This document shows, one piece after another, positions 28,501 through 37,838 of a DNA stretch of 45,038 nt. Numbering within the stretch: the first letter of the stretch is position 1; every line of letters starts with the position of its first letter. Both the position numbers and the translations under genes were made by a program. The notes below the pieces were generated by a model that saw nothing but the letters and a program-made list of their open reading frames with translations, ran no database searches and was not told the DNA's origin. Source of the stretch: Deinococcus planocerae (GTDB lineage Bacteria; Deinococcota; Deinococci; Deinococcales; Deinococcaceae); the NCBI RefSeq assembly GCF_002869765.1, contig NZ_PNOR01000036.1:1-45038 (forward strand). The letters are read 5' to 3'.

Positions 28501-29527
28501 ACGTGTGCGGCCTCCTCCGCACGCGGTTCACCCCCACGCGAGTGGGGAAGACCTGCCCGCAGGCCCAGCAACACACCATGCCGTCGGTTCACCCCCACGC
28601 GAGTGGGGAAGACTTTCCGGGCCGCCTGCGTGCTGCCGCGCCAGTCGGTTCACCCCCACGCGAGTGGGGAAGACCCCGTGGGGCTCACCAGCGGCGCCCG
28701 CGCCTCCGGTTCACCCCCACGCGAGTGGGGAAGACGACACCGCCGCGCGCCGCCTCTCCGGGGGTGGCGGTTCACCCCCACGCGAGTGGGGAAGACGCGG
28801 AGGGAGGGGTGAGCCGCTTCGACGACGCCGGTTCACCCCCACGCGAGTGGGGAAGACGTGCTCGCCCCCGGTGAACTCGTCATCGACAACGGTTCACCCC
28901 CACGCGAGTGGGGAAGACTGGTACAGCGGGACGACCCCCAGCGAGGGTGCCGGTTCACCCCCACGCGAGTGGGGAAGACGGCGTGAACAGCTACGTCACC
29001 TCGAACTTCGACGGTTCACCCCCACGCGAGTGGGGAAGACGCCCCGTACAACGGGCTGAAGGCCCCCCAGCGCGGTTCACCCCCACGCGAGTGGGGAAGA
29101 CTGCCACGTTCAGGCTGCCAGGGTGGGGGCGCGCGGTTCACCCCCACGCGAGTGGGGAAGACCCGGTCGAGGGGGCCTGGGCGGCGGCGAGCGTCGGTTC
29201 ACCCCCACGCGAGTGGGGAAGACCTCGCCCCGTCCCCACCCTGGGGGACCTGCGTCGGTTCACCCCCACGCGAGTGGGGAAGACAGCGGCTCCCCCGAGG
29301 CGAGAGCGGCCATGACCGGTTCACCCCCACGCGAGTGGGGAAGACCTGCTCACGAGGCGGTGGACGAGGATGGTGACCGGTTCACCCCCACGCGAGTGGG
29401 GAAGACGTCTTGCCCGTCTGGGCACCCATCACCAACACCGGTTCACCCCCACGCGAGTGGGGAAGACGCGCCACCAGGTCGGGTTCGACCCCACGCGCCG
29501 GTTCACCCCCACGCGAGTGGGGAAGAC
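25537..29527 (-). CRISPR. CRISPR array 1: type I-E, 66 repeats / 65 spacers
   Basis: Direct 29-base repeats on the + strand begin CGGTTCACCCCC and end GTGGGGAAGAC, with 32-base spacers (61-base period). Three spacers are 31 bases (before the repeats at 27061, 28280 and 29499). In crRNA sense the repeat is on the minus strand, starts GTCTTCCCC and ends GTGAACCG like the E. coli I-E repeat, so transcription runs leftward from a leader at 29528-29607. All repeats look identical by eye. Two spacers occur twice: 25993-26024 equals 26298-26329, and 27334-27365 equals 27517-27548. Confidence 0.98.
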
Positions 29528-29607
29528 ACTTCAGAAACACGGGAAGAAACGCCGTTCACCTCTTCCCAAGTATCAAGCGGCTGAAGTGCTCAGCTCACAT
29601 TTTCATG
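29528..29607 (-). promoter_or_regulatory. Array 1 leader
   Basis: Read on the minus strand, these 80 bases begin CATGAAAATGTGA, contain CCGCTTGATACTT and end CGTGTTTCTGAAGT against the first repeat. About 56 of 80 positions match the array 2 leader without gaps, with the last 14 bases (ending GTTTCTGAAGT) essentially invariant. It should contain the array promoter and the spacer-integration signals. Confidence 0.8.
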
Positions 29608-29789
29608 CGACCCGCCGGGTAGGCCGTTCTCAGTGTCCGGCCTCGCGCGCCTAGGCGCAAGCCATTCTGCGTCAAAACCTGTCGCGCACCGCGGCGACCA
29701 GCCCTTTCGCGGGTCAGACCGACTCTTGCGCCCGAACGGTGGTTGCGGCGCATTGCGCTCCAATTCAAACCGCCGTTCCTGGAGCGGTC
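29608..29789. other. Upstream region of the small peptide gene
   Basis: No gene seen. It should hold the promoter for the peptide gene and perhaps upstream parts of the array 1 leader. Confidence 0.4.
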
Positions 29790-29936
29790 ATGAAAGCAAC
29801 GGTTCGGGTGTTGGGCTTGGTGCTGGCGTTGGGGTTGGGCCTGTCTTGGGCGGGGGCGAATGATCTGAGGGCGGAGGTGACGTCCGGCACGGTGATGCCC
29901 GACGGCGACAACAGCAAGGGTGGATTCGGCGGGTAG
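29790..29936 (+). CDS. Small secreted peptide (48 aa)
   Basis: The product starts MKATVRVLGLVLALGLGLSW and has a clear Sec signal peptide with a likely cut after WAGA. This leaves about 25 residues (NDLRAEVTSG...) ending in a Gly-rich SKGGFGG tail. GGAG lies 6 bases before the ATG, and a strong terminator follows 17 bases after the stop, so it is a stand-alone gene. It sits 65 bases upstream of a TPR regulator. I do not recognise a family. The pairing of a short exported peptide with a TPR protein recalls peptide-sensing systems, but that is inference. Confidence 0.6.
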   Translation: MKATVRVLGLVLALGLGLSWAGANDLRAEVTSGTVMPDGDNSKGGFGG

Positions 29937-29953
29937 GCCGCGCGGTCACGTGG

Positions 29954-29977
29954 GCGCCCCCAGGTGGGGCGCTTTTT
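29954..29977 (+). terminator. Intrinsic terminator after the peptide gene
   Basis: GCGCCCC, a five-base loop, GGGGCGC and TTTTT. Good match to a rho-independent terminator; it separates the peptide gene from the TPR regulator gene. Confidence 0.85.
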
Positions 29978-30000
29978 CATGATTCGCTAGACTGCCGAAC

Positions 30001-31656
30001 GTGGTGACGTCGCGCTCGGTGGTGGAGGATCTGCTCGCATCGGCGGCAGCGCTGCGAGAACTCGGACGGTGGGCCGGGGTGGAGGTCGCGCTGCGCCAGG
30101 CACTGGAGGCAGTGACCAGCGACACCCAGGGCGCCGCCGTGCTGGAAGAGATGATGCAGGTCCCGGGGGCGGTGCGTGGCGGGTCGCCCGCATGGCAGGT
30201 GCTGAATTTGTGGGTCTGGTGCGTGAACCGCTGTCCGCAGGAGATCCTCGACTTCAGCGCCGATCTGACGCTGCCGCCCGAGGGCGCGGTCTATCGGACG
30301 TGGGCCCTGGCCCGCCTGGGCCGCGAGGTGGAGGCGCTCGCATTGCTGGAGGAGGTGTGGCCCGTGCTCACCGGGGCCACGGTGGGCTTCGCGTGGCGGG
30401 TGCGGGCCCAGGCCTTGGCGTCGCTGGGAACCCCGGGGTGGCGGGAGGCGTTCCGGGCGGCAGCGGGATTGCTCCAGGGGCGGCGGCGCAGCTTGAGCCT
30501 AGCGGAGGAGGGACACTGGCTGAACAGCGCGGGTCTTTCTGCCCATGCCCGCGAGACCTGGCGGGAGGCCCTGGCGGGGTTCGAGGGAGACGTGTTTCAC
30601 CAGGCCTGGCTGCGTTACAACCTGGGTGTATCCGCCTTCCGGGACGGGGCGCCGGAGGCCGAGCACCACTTTCTGGCGCTGATGGCGCTCTCTCGCCGCG
30701 CCGAAGCCAAGCGCTTTGCCAGCCGCGCGTGGTGTGGCCTGGGAGCGTTCAGGAGGCTGCACGGGGAGTGGTCGCGCGCAGAGTACGCCTATCACCGGGC
30801 ACTGCACGAGGCGGGCGGGGATTGCGACGACGAGGTGGAAGCGCGGTGGGGCATGGGGCACCTGCGCAGGTTGCAAGGTCTGCCGGAGGTGGCCCTTGAG
30901 GAGTTCGGGCGGGGACGGGCGCGCGGAGGTGAGCGCGCGCGCTGGCTGCATGTGGACGAGGCCTGCGCCCACGCGCAGGCGGGCCACCCGGCGCAGGCGT
31001 TCCAGGCCCTGGCGCAGGGAGGGGACGCACTGGGCGCGCACGCGGGGCAGGTCGCCGTGGTGCGGGCCGAACTGGCGCGTCAATCAGGCCGAGGAGACGA
31101 GGCCCGGCTTCACCTGAGGGACGTGGAGCAGCGCGGCACTTGGGTGCGCGAGGAGCGCACCTGCTTTCCAGCGCTCTTCACCCTGTTGGAAGAGGCCGGG
31201 GTGGTTGCTGCGGTCACGGAGACCCGGTGCACCTGTGTGGAGGTGCGCGCGGGTGGGGTCTTGCAGGTGCTCGTGAATGGCCGCGCCGTGCCGCTCGCAC
31301 CGACCGGGCGGGCAGCGGAGCTCCTGGTAGCGTTGTTGGAGTTGGACGGTGGGGCCAGCGTGGAGGCCCTGACGGGGTGGTTGTATCCTGGACCGGGCAC
31401 GAGGACCCGTCCGGCAGCGCAGCGGCTTTCAGCCTTGACACGTGAGCTGCGCGAGGTCCTGGGCTGGCGGGAAAGCGTGCAGGCGCGGCGTGGCGCTTAC
31501 CAGCTCGACCCGGCGACCGAGTGGGTGTACGACGTGGCGAACGCTCGTCAGCAGGCGGCGCCCCTGCCCGCATTTATGACCGGCGTGTACAGCGACTGGG
31601 TGGTGCGGCGTCAAGCCTGCCTTGATCAGCCGACGCTGTGGAATGACATAGATTGA
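30001..31656 (+). CDS. TPR protein with C-terminal winged-helix DNA-binding domain
   Basis: A 551-residue protein. Residues about 1-390 are all-helical with Ala/Leu/Trp patterns of degenerate tetratricopeptide repeats (for example RRAEAKRFASRAWCGLGAF, and EWSRAEYAYHRALHEAGG). Residues about 410-515 read as an OmpR/SARP-like winged helix: a beta hairpin (VLVNGRAVPLAPTGRAAELL), a helix pair, then RLSALTRELREVLGW and RRGAYQLD. SARP regulators carry this domain at the N-terminus; here the order is reversed. The start is GTG at 30001 or the adjacent GTG at 30004. It lies between the small peptide gene and the WYL regulator. The TPR part would sense a partner or peptide; targets are unknown. Confidence 0.75.
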   Translation: MVTSRSVVEDLLASAAALRELGRWAGVEVALRQALEAVTSDTQGAAVLEEMMQVPGAVRGGSPAWQVLNLWVWCVNRCPQEILDFSADLTLPPEGAVYRTWALARLGREVEALALLEEVWPVLTGATVGFAWRVRAQALASLGTPGWREAFRAAAGLLQGRRRSLSLAEEGHWLNSAGLSAHARETWREALAGFEGDVFHQAWLRYNLGVSAFRDGAPEAEHHFLALMALSRRAEAKRFASRAWCGLGAFRRLHGEWSRAEYAYHRALHEAGGDCDDEVEARWGMGHLRRLQGLPEVALEEFGRGRARGGERARWLHVDEACAHAQAGHPAQAFQALAQGGDALGAHAGQVAVVRAELARQSGRGDEARLHLRDVEQRGTWVREERTCFPALFTLLEEAGVVAAVTETRCTCVEVRAGGVLQVLVNGRAVPLAPTGRAAELLVALLELDGGASVEALTGWLYPGPGTRTRPAAQRLSALTRELREVLGWRESVQARRGAYQLDPATEWVYDVANARQQAAPLPAFMTGVYSDWVVRRQACLDQPTLWNDID

Positions 31657-31732
31657 CTCGGGTTTTCGTCTGCACGTAATAAAAATCACGAGATACGACA
31701 TCATCGCGACAATGCAGTCGTACGCTGGGGTC

Positions 31733-32779
31733 ATGCCCGACCTACGACCGATGAGTCCTGACGAGGCCTACGGCCGCGCGAAGGACGACCGCAACCGACC
31801 GCCCGCGCTGGTGAGGGTGAAGGCTTGGCGCCTGTTTGAACTTCAACGCCTTCTGCGCGAGAAGCCGCGCACGGCCCAGGAACTCGCCGACCACTTCGGG
31901 GTGGCGAGGCGCAGCGTGCAGCGCGACTTGCGGGCCCTTGCAGAGGGTGGCCACGGCCTGGAGCAGCGGGGATATACCTACGCACTCCGGGGCACGGTGC
32001 CGCACCTGAACGCGGTGGAGGCGCTCGCCGTCCATGCCGCCGCACGCCTGCTGTACCATCACACCCCGGCGTTCAACCGCCACTACCGGGAAGGGCTGAT
32101 CAAGCTGGCGGCCATGCTGCCCGAGCCCGCGCGCAGCGTTGCCCTGCGTTCTGCCGAGCATCTGCCCCACAGGCCAGACGAGAGCCAGGCGCTGGAACTC
32201 GTGGCACAGGCGTGGTTCGAGCGGCGCGTGCTGCGTTTCGACCACTGCAAACCCGGCCAGCGCGAGCCCGAGCGCGGCTTCGAACTCCAGGTGTACTTCG
32301 TGGAGATCTCGCGCGAGAACCTCGTCCCCTACGTGATCGGTTGGGAACGTGCCCGGCGGGGAGCGATGCGGACGTTCAAGCTCTCACGCATGCATCATCT
32401 CGCCCTCCTCAAGGACACCTTCGACGAGGCCCTCGTGCGCGACTTTGATCCGCGCGCCTACCTCTCGGACGCGTGGGGGGTCGTGGGCGGCCAGCACGTC
32501 GGCAGCGTGACGGTTCGGTTGCGTTTCGAGGCGGGCGCCGCGTACCGCATCCTGGAGGGCGGCTACCCCAACATGAGCGAGCCGATGAAGCACGGGGACG
32601 GCGCCGTGGAGGTCGACGTTCGTGCGGGCGTAGACAGGAGCGGCCTGCCGCGCGAACTGCTGCCCTTCATCTTGGGCTTCGGCCCCCGCGTGGAGGTTCT
32701 CTCCCCACACAACGTGCGCGAGCACTGGCTCAGCGAGCTGCGCGAAACCCTTCGTCGCCACGGCGGCGACGCGATCTGA
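31733..32779 (+). CDS. WYL-domain transcriptional regulator
   Basis: A 348-residue regulator. An N-terminal winged helix (LFELQRLLREKPRTAQELADHFGVARRSVQRDLRAL) is followed by a helical linker and a WYL domain (residues about 150-260, with VYFVEISRENLVPYVIGWERAR). A C-terminal WCX-like extension has the closing block EVLSPHNVREHWLSEL. WYL proteins bind nucleic-acid-like or nucleotide ligands and often control CRISPR-Cas and other defence loci. It ends 25 bases before cas3 in the same direction, so it probably leads or controls the cas operon. ATG at 31733 is preferred; 31712 is an in-frame alternative. AT-rich DNA (about 31675-31700) upstream may hold its promoter. Confidence 0.85.
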   Translation: MPDLRPMSPDEAYGRAKDDRNRPPALVRVKAWRLFELQRLLREKPRTAQELADHFGVARRSVQRDLRALAEGGHGLEQRGYTYALRGTVPHLNAVEALAVHAAARLLYHHTPAFNRHYREGLIKLAAMLPEPARSVALRSAEHLPHRPDESQALELVAQAWFERRVLRFDHCKPGQREPERGFELQVYFVEISRENLVPYVIGWERARRGAMRTFKLSRMHHLALLKDTFDEALVRDFDPRAYLSDAWGVVGGQHVGSVTVRLRFEAGAAYRILEGGYPNMSEPMKHGDGAVEVDVRAGVDRSGLPRELLPFILGFGPRVEVLSPHNVREHWLSELRETLRRHGGDAI

Positions 32780-32804
32780 CGCGGCGGGGTGGGAAGGTGA
32801 CGCC

Positions 32805-35633
32805 ATGAAGGCCGATGAACATGACACGCGGGGGCTGAGCCGCCTCCTGTGGGCGAAAAGCGACCGCGGCGCCGAGAAGGGCCGCTGGAAGCCCGTGCTG
32901 GCGCACCTGCTGGACGTGGCCGCCTGCGCCTGGCGGCTGCTGGACCTTGAACCCGAGGCGACCCTGAACCAGTACGCCCGCGACTTCGGATACGCGCCTG
33001 ATAAGGCCGGACGGGACGCCACGCAGCGTTGGGTGTGCGCCCTGATCGCCCTGCACGACCTGGGCAAGGCCAGCCCGGCGTTTCAGCAGAAGTGGGTGGA
33101 CTGGCCCAAGAAGGCTGAGGCCGCCACCCTCGGCCTCACGTGGGGCATGGGCAGCACGAAGCCTTACCCACCGCCGAATGACGTGTCGCACAGTCAAGTG
33201 TCGCAGCGGACTCTGCGCGAAATCTTGCAGGACGAGCGTCTTGGGCCAGCCTGTGGCTGGAATTTTGAAGTTGCAGATGCGGTCGCGGATGCGGTCGGCG
33301 CGCACCACGGCTTCCGCACTCCCGAAGCAGAGATCGGGAGAATCAGGGAGTACGACCTGGGCACGGACGCCTGGGAGGACGCGCGCCGCGAGCTGTTCGT
33401 GGCGGTGCTCACGGCCTTGGGGGTTGGCGAAGCACCGAGCATCACCGAGTTCGGAGGTGGAGCGTATATGCGCCTCGCAGGCCTGACCAGTTTCGCGGAC
33501 TGGGTGGGTTCCAGCTTCGATTTGACGCGCTTTGAGCACGACTTGCTCGATAATCCCCGGGCCTACTTCAAACAGCACGCCGTCCCACAAGCGCGAGAGG
33601 AACTGCGAGACATCGGCTGGGAAAAGCGTGAGCATCTGGTGTCCAGCGTCGATGCCTTCGCGCGGGTCTTTGCGTACCTCGCGCTGGACGGGCGACCCTT
33701 TCAGCCGCGCGACTTGCAAACCGCCGTGGAGGACATTGTGCGCTCCGCCAGCGCACCTACGCTGCTGCTCGTCGAAGCCCCGATGGGTGAGGGGAAGACG
33801 GAGGCCGCGTGGTACGCGCACCTCGCCCTACAGAACAAGCTCGACCACCGCGGCCTCTACATCGCATTGCCCACGCAGGCGACCGGGAACGCCATGTTTA
33901 CCCGCACTGCCGAGTTCCTGGCCCAGATGCGCGCAGGCCGCAGGGCTCCGGCGCTCGACCTGCAACTGCTCCACGGCGGCAAGGATCAGAACCGCGCCTA
34001 CCGCGATCTTCAGGTGCAGCCCAACACCGAGGAGGACCAGCCCACCGCCGTGCGCGCCCGTATGTGGTTCACCCACCGCAAGCGCGGCCTGCTGAGCGAG
34101 TACGGCGTGGGCACGGTGGATCAGGCGCTGCTGGGCGTGCTGCCCGTCGCGCACCAGTTCATCCGCCTGTGGGGTTTGGGGAACCGCACCGTCGTGCTGG
34201 ACGAGGTACACGCCTACGACGTGTACACGGGCAGCCTGATCGAGAACCTCGTGCGCTGGCTGCACGCCCTGGGCTCCAGCGTCGTGCTCATAAGCGCCAC
34301 GCTGCCGCAGGCCAAACGGGAAGCCTTGATGCGGGCGTACGGCGCGCTGACCATCGACCCCGCCCCCTACCCGCGCGTCACCTGGGTGCAACAGGGCGAG
34401 ACGCGTGCCCGGGCCCGGCACGTGCCCGCCGACCCCTCCCGTGCCCTGACCGTGGGCCTACGTGCCCTGAACGAAGACACGCTCAGCCTGGCCGAGCAGG
34501 TGCGTGAGCTGCACGGTCAGGGTGGCGTCGTCGCCGTTGTCGTGAACACCGTGCAGCGCGCGCAGGAGCTGTACCGCGAGGTGTGCCGCCGTCTGCCGAA
34601 AGACGAGGTGCTGCTCTTCCACGCCCGCTACCGCAGCAAGGATCGTCTGGAGCGCGAGGAATCGCTCCTCGCCCGGCTGGGTAAGCCCGGCAAGGACGTC
34701 GAGCGCCCGAAGCGCTTCGTGCTGATCGCCACGCAGGTGGCCGAGCAGAGCCTCGACTTCGACGCGGACGTCATGCTCACGGACCTCGCGCCCGTGGACC
34801 TCATCTTGCAACGCGCGGGCCGCCTGCATCGCCACCGACGGGAGGCCGAGGTGCGTGGCGCCCACCGGGAGCCCCTCCTGTACGTCGCGGGACTGGCCGC
34901 ACAACACGTGCCCGACTTGCACGGCACGCGCTGGAAGTACGTGTACCAGCCCTTCGCCCTGCTGCGCGCGTGGCTCATTCTCCGGGACCGCACCGGGATT
35001 CACCTGCCGGGCGACGTGGACACCCTCGTGCAGGCTGCGTACGCCGAGCGTGACCCGCCCGGCCTCCCCGACGAGGTGCGGCGGGAACTCGACGCCGCCC
35101 GCGAGAGGCAGCACACCCAGAGCGCGAGGCACGAGAACGCCGCCCTGCACGCGGGGATTCCCCACCCGGCGCACTTTCTGCCGAAGGTACTCGCCCCCGA
35201 CTGGCAGGACGACGACCCTCGCGCCGACGACGACCCCGCTCCGTCCCGAACGCGCCTGGGGAGCGAGAGCGTCACCGTCATCCCGCTCTTTTTGCAGGAC
35301 GGCGAGTACTGCCTGGACCCGGGCGGCGAACGCGCCCGGATCAGCAAGAAAGACTTCGACGCTGACCCCGGGAAGAAAGCCGAGCAGGTGCGCTACCTGC
35401 ACGCGCACGCCCTGCGCCTGGGCCGCCGCGAGGTCGTGAACGGCATGGGGGCGCACGCGAGGGCGCACTTCCCGAAGGGACTGCACTGGAAAGACATCGC
35501 CGCGCTGCAAGACACGTTACCCCTCGTCCTCGAGAACCACGGCGGACGCTGGGAAACCACCGTGCAGGAGGTGCGCGTCGAGCACGACGCTGACCTGGGT
35601 ATCGTCTACAACGCCCCCCGGGAGGACGAATGA
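32805..35633 (+). CDS. cas3: Cas3: HD nuclease-helicase of type I-E CRISPR
   Basis: A 942-residue effector nuclease. The N-terminal HD domain shows His34 (VLAHLLDVA), His84-Asp85 (LHDLGKASPAF) and a later HH (VGAHHGF). The SF2 helicase has Walker A (EAPMGEGKTEAAW, near 328), DEVH (VVLDEVHAYD, near 465), SAT (LISATLPQ) and motif VI (LILQRAGRLHRH). A C-terminal Cas3 domain closes the protein. All catalytic motifs are present. It degrades DNA recruited by Cascade and assists primed adaptation. Its stop overlaps the ATG of cse1 (ATGA). GGAAGG lies about 7 bases before its own ATG. Confidence 0.95.
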   Translation: MKADEHDTRGLSRLLWAKSDRGAEKGRWKPVLAHLLDVAACAWRLLDLEPEATLNQYARDFGYAPDKAGRDATQRWVCALIALHDLGKASPAFQQKWVDWPKKAEAATLGLTWGMGSTKPYPPPNDVSHSQVSQRTLREILQDERLGPACGWNFEVADAVADAVGAHHGFRTPEAEIGRIREYDLGTDAWEDARRELFVAVLTALGVGEAPSITEFGGGAYMRLAGLTSFADWVGSSFDLTRFEHDLLDNPRAYFKQHAVPQAREELRDIGWEKREHLVSSVDAFARVFAYLALDGRPFQPRDLQTAVEDIVRSASAPTLLLVEAPMGEGKTEAAWYAHLALQNKLDHRGLYIALPTQATGNAMFTRTAEFLAQMRAGRRAPALDLQLLHGGKDQNRAYRDLQVQPNTEEDQPTAVRARMWFTHRKRGLLSEYGVGTVDQALLGVLPVAHQFIRLWGLGNRTVVLDEVHAYDVYTGSLIENLVRWLHALGSSVVLISATLPQAKREALMRAYGALTIDPAPYPRVTWVQQGETRARARHVPADPSRALTVGLRALNEDTLSLAEQVRELHGQGGVVAVVVNTVQRAQELYREVCRRLPKDEVLLFHARYRSKDRLEREESLLARLGKPGKDVERPKRFVLIATQVAEQSLDFDADVMLTDLAPVDLILQRAGRLHRHRREAEVRGAHREPLLYVAGLAAQHVPDLHGTRWKYVYQPFALLRAWLILRDRTGIHLPGDVDTLVQAAYAERDPPGLPDEVRRELDAARERQHTQSARHENAALHAGIPHPAHFLPKVLAPDWQDDDPRADDDPAPSRTRLGSESVTVIPLFLQDGEYCLDPGGERARISKKDFDADPGKKAEQVRYLHAHALRLGRREVVNGMGAHARAHFPKGLHWKDIAALQDTLPLVLENHGGRWETTVQEVRVEHDADLGIVYNAPREDE

Positions 35634-37243
35634 GCGACCACTACGACCTGCTGACCGAGCCCTGGATTCCCGTGCGTCCGCTGGACGGTTCGCCCATGCG
35701 TGAGGTGGGGCTGCGCGAGGTGCTGCTGCAACCGGAGCACTTCGCCAGCGTGGAGGGTGAGACGCCCCTGATCACGGCGGCGCTGTACCGCCTGTTGCTC
35801 GCCATCCTGCACCGCGCCCTCAGGGGGCCGCAGAGCGCCAGGGAGGCCGCGCGCTGGTTCGAGCACGGCTGGAACGAAGATGAGCGCGCAAAGATCGAGG
35901 CATATCTGGGCGTCCCGGGGCGGTTCGACCTGCTGGGCGACACGCCCTTCATGCAGGTGCCGGACTTGCCGCTGGACGGCTTCGCACAGTCCTGGGAGCG
36001 GCTGGGTGCGGAGGTGGGCAGCGGCAACACCACCATGCTCTTCAACCTGTCCTTTCGCAAAGGGCACGCGCCGCCCCCCGTCACGCTCGCGCAGGCAGCG
36101 CGACGCCTCTTGGAACATCAGGCTTTCGTCCTGGGAGGCTTGACGCGCAAGTTCACGCATGCGGGTTCAGGTGCTCCTGCCGCCACGGCCGCCCTCGTGA
36201 TGGCGCGGGGGGAGAGCCTGCGCGAGACGTTCGCGCTGAACCTCGTCCCATACGCGCCGGAAGAGGGTAAGGACGCGCCCCCCTGGGAGTTACCACCCCT
36301 CTCCGTGAAGGACCTGCGGGCGCTGTACCCAGATGGTCAGGCCCGGCGGCGTCCAGTGCAGGGCATTGCCCAGGCGTATGCGTGGCAGAGCCGCGGCGTG
36401 AAGCTGTACCCGGTAGAGGAAGAGGGTCAGCCCGTGGTGCGCGTCATCGCGCACGCGGAGGGCGTGCCGCCCGAGGTGGCCGAGCGGTTTCGCGACCCTA
36501 TGACCGCTACCGTTCCGCTGAAAGACGGCCGCCTGATCTCGCTCAGCCTGGACCGTGAGCGGGCCTTTTGGCGCGACTTCGAGGCCATCGTCCCCGAGCG
36601 GGCGAAGCGCGTGACGCTGGGCGGGGACGGCCAGCCCATCACTGTCTCGGGCACCGAGCCGCCCGTGCTGGACCACGCGATGCAGGTGTGTCGCCGACTC
36701 CGGCGCGGCCAGGTGCCGCTCATGGTGTTCGGGCAGGTGACCGAGCAGGGCAAGATTGAATTGTCGCGCAGTGAGGCGTACGCGCTGCCCGTGTTCGGTG
36801 ACACCGAGAAGAAGGTGCCCGCCGCCATCTCTACGGCCCTGGGCAACGCCAACGTGGTTGGGAAGGCGGTGAGCGCCACCACGCGCTTTTTGGCCGAACA
36901 CCTGCTGGCCGTGGGTGAACGCAAGCCCCACAGGGACGACGTGGCAAAGCTCGCGCAATCGTTGGGAGGCGCCCAGGCGTACTGGTCCGCGCTGGAGTTC
37001 CCGTTTCGCTCGTTCCTCGCCACGCTGGCCGAACGGGGCGACGTGGCGGCGCTGGAAGGTTGGAACGCCGAACTCGACCGTGCCGCCCGACACGCCTGGA
37101 GCGTGGCGAAACGGGAGGCGGGGACAGACGCCCGCGCCCGCCGCGCCGTCCACGAATCGGAGGGCTATCTCATGAAGACCTTGTTCGACCTGCGAAAGGG
37201 GGAAAGCGATGACACAAGCACCAGCGCCACCCGCCCGGCTTGA
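35630..37243 (+). CDS. casA: Cse1 (CasA, Cas8e): Cascade large subunit
   Basis: A 537-residue protein with the typical Cse1 opening (YDLLTEPWIPVRPLDGSP, then GLREVLLQPEHFASV). Further conserved stretches follow: FDLLGDTPFMQVPDL, a GNTTMLFN-type loop, and a four-helix-bundle C-terminus. Cse1 recognises the PAM and recruits Cas3 to the R-loop. It overlaps cas3 by 4 bases and cse2 by 35 bases, so translation is coupled. Confidence 0.95.
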   Translation: MSDHYDLLTEPWIPVRPLDGSPMREVGLREVLLQPEHFASVEGETPLITAALYRLLLAILHRALRGPQSAREAARWFEHGWNEDERAKIEAYLGVPGRFDLLGDTPFMQVPDLPLDGFAQSWERLGAEVGSGNTTMLFNLSFRKGHAPPPVTLAQAARRLLEHQAFVLGGLTRKFTHAGSGAPAATAALVMARGESLRETFALNLVPYAPEEGKDAPPWELPPLSVKDLRALYPDGQARRRPVQGIAQAYAWQSRGVKLYPVEEEGQPVVRVIAHAEGVPPEVAERFRDPMTATVPLKDGRLISLSLDRERAFWRDFEAIVPERAKRVTLGGDGQPITVSGTEPPVLDHAMQVCRRLRRGQVPLMVFGQVTEQGKIELSRSEAYALPVFGDTEKKVPAAISTALGNANVVGKAVSATTRFLAEHLLAVGERKPHRDDVAKLAQSLGGAQAYWSALEFPFRSFLATLAERGDVAALEGWNAELDRAARHAWSVAKREAGTDARARRAVHESEGYLMKTLFDLRKGESDDTSTSATRPA

Positions 37244-37838
37244 GCGCGAGACGGCCTTTTTCGAGGGCCTGTCCCACCTGGAGCGCGGCAGGCTCGCGGA
37301 GCTGAGGCGCGGCGCGAGCCTGGAGCCCGACCAGCGCCCGTACTTTTTGGAGCGGCTGCTGCTGGAGCACCTGCCGAACTGGCAGGGCTGGGCGCGCGAG
37401 GCGGCGTATCTCGTGGCGAGCCTGTACGCGCTCGTGGAACGCCCCAGCGCGGATGGCACGCCGGGAGAAACCGAGGACACACAGGACGCTGCGGCTAATC
37501 CCGCCGCCTGCCCGCGCCGCGCCAGCCTCGGGCGCGACCTCGGCAAGCTGTACCGCGACCAGGACGAGCGCCCCAGCACGGAAAAGCGTTTTCTGTCCCT
37601 GCTGGACGCTGACGAGGCGCAGTTCCCGTACCAGTTGCGGCAGGTGGTGACGCTCCTGAACGCGTCGGACATTCGCCCGTCGTGGCCGCACCTGCTCAGC
37701 GACGCCCGCGCCTGGGGCCACCCGGACGCTCGTGAGGCAATTCGCGACCGTTGGGCGCAGGATTTTTACCGTGCGAGCAAATCTGCGGCCACCGACCCCG
37801 CCGACCCCGCCCCCACCACCCCGGAGGAGCCCCGATGA
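37209..37838 (+). CDS. casB: Cse2 (CasB): Cascade small subunit
   Basis: A 209-residue, largely helical and basic protein. Cse2-typical patterns include [23 protein letters not shown] helices, the [19 protein letters not shown] block and [19 protein letters not shown] near the end. It binds the displaced strand in the R-loop as a dimer within Cascade. A Pro/Ala/Thr-rich tail of about 20 residues makes it somewhat longer than the E. coli protein. It overlaps both neighbours. Confidence 0.92.
   Translation: MTQAPAPPARLERETAFFEGLSHLERGRLAELRRGASLEPDQRPYFLERLLLEHLPNWQGWAREAAYLVASLYALVERPSADGTPGETEDTQDAAANPAACPRRASLGRDLGKLYRDQDERPSTEKRFLSLLDADEAQFPYQLRQVVTLLNASDIRPSWPHLLSDARAWGHPDAREAIRDRWAQDFYRASKSAATDPADPAPTTPEEPR

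Noticed and set aside
25436..29654. Many long frames across array 1 encoding repeated HPHASGED / FTPTRVGKT / GSPPREWGR peptides
   Set aside because: They are translations of the CRISPR repeat in different frames; the 61-base period and lack of start signals show these are not proteins.
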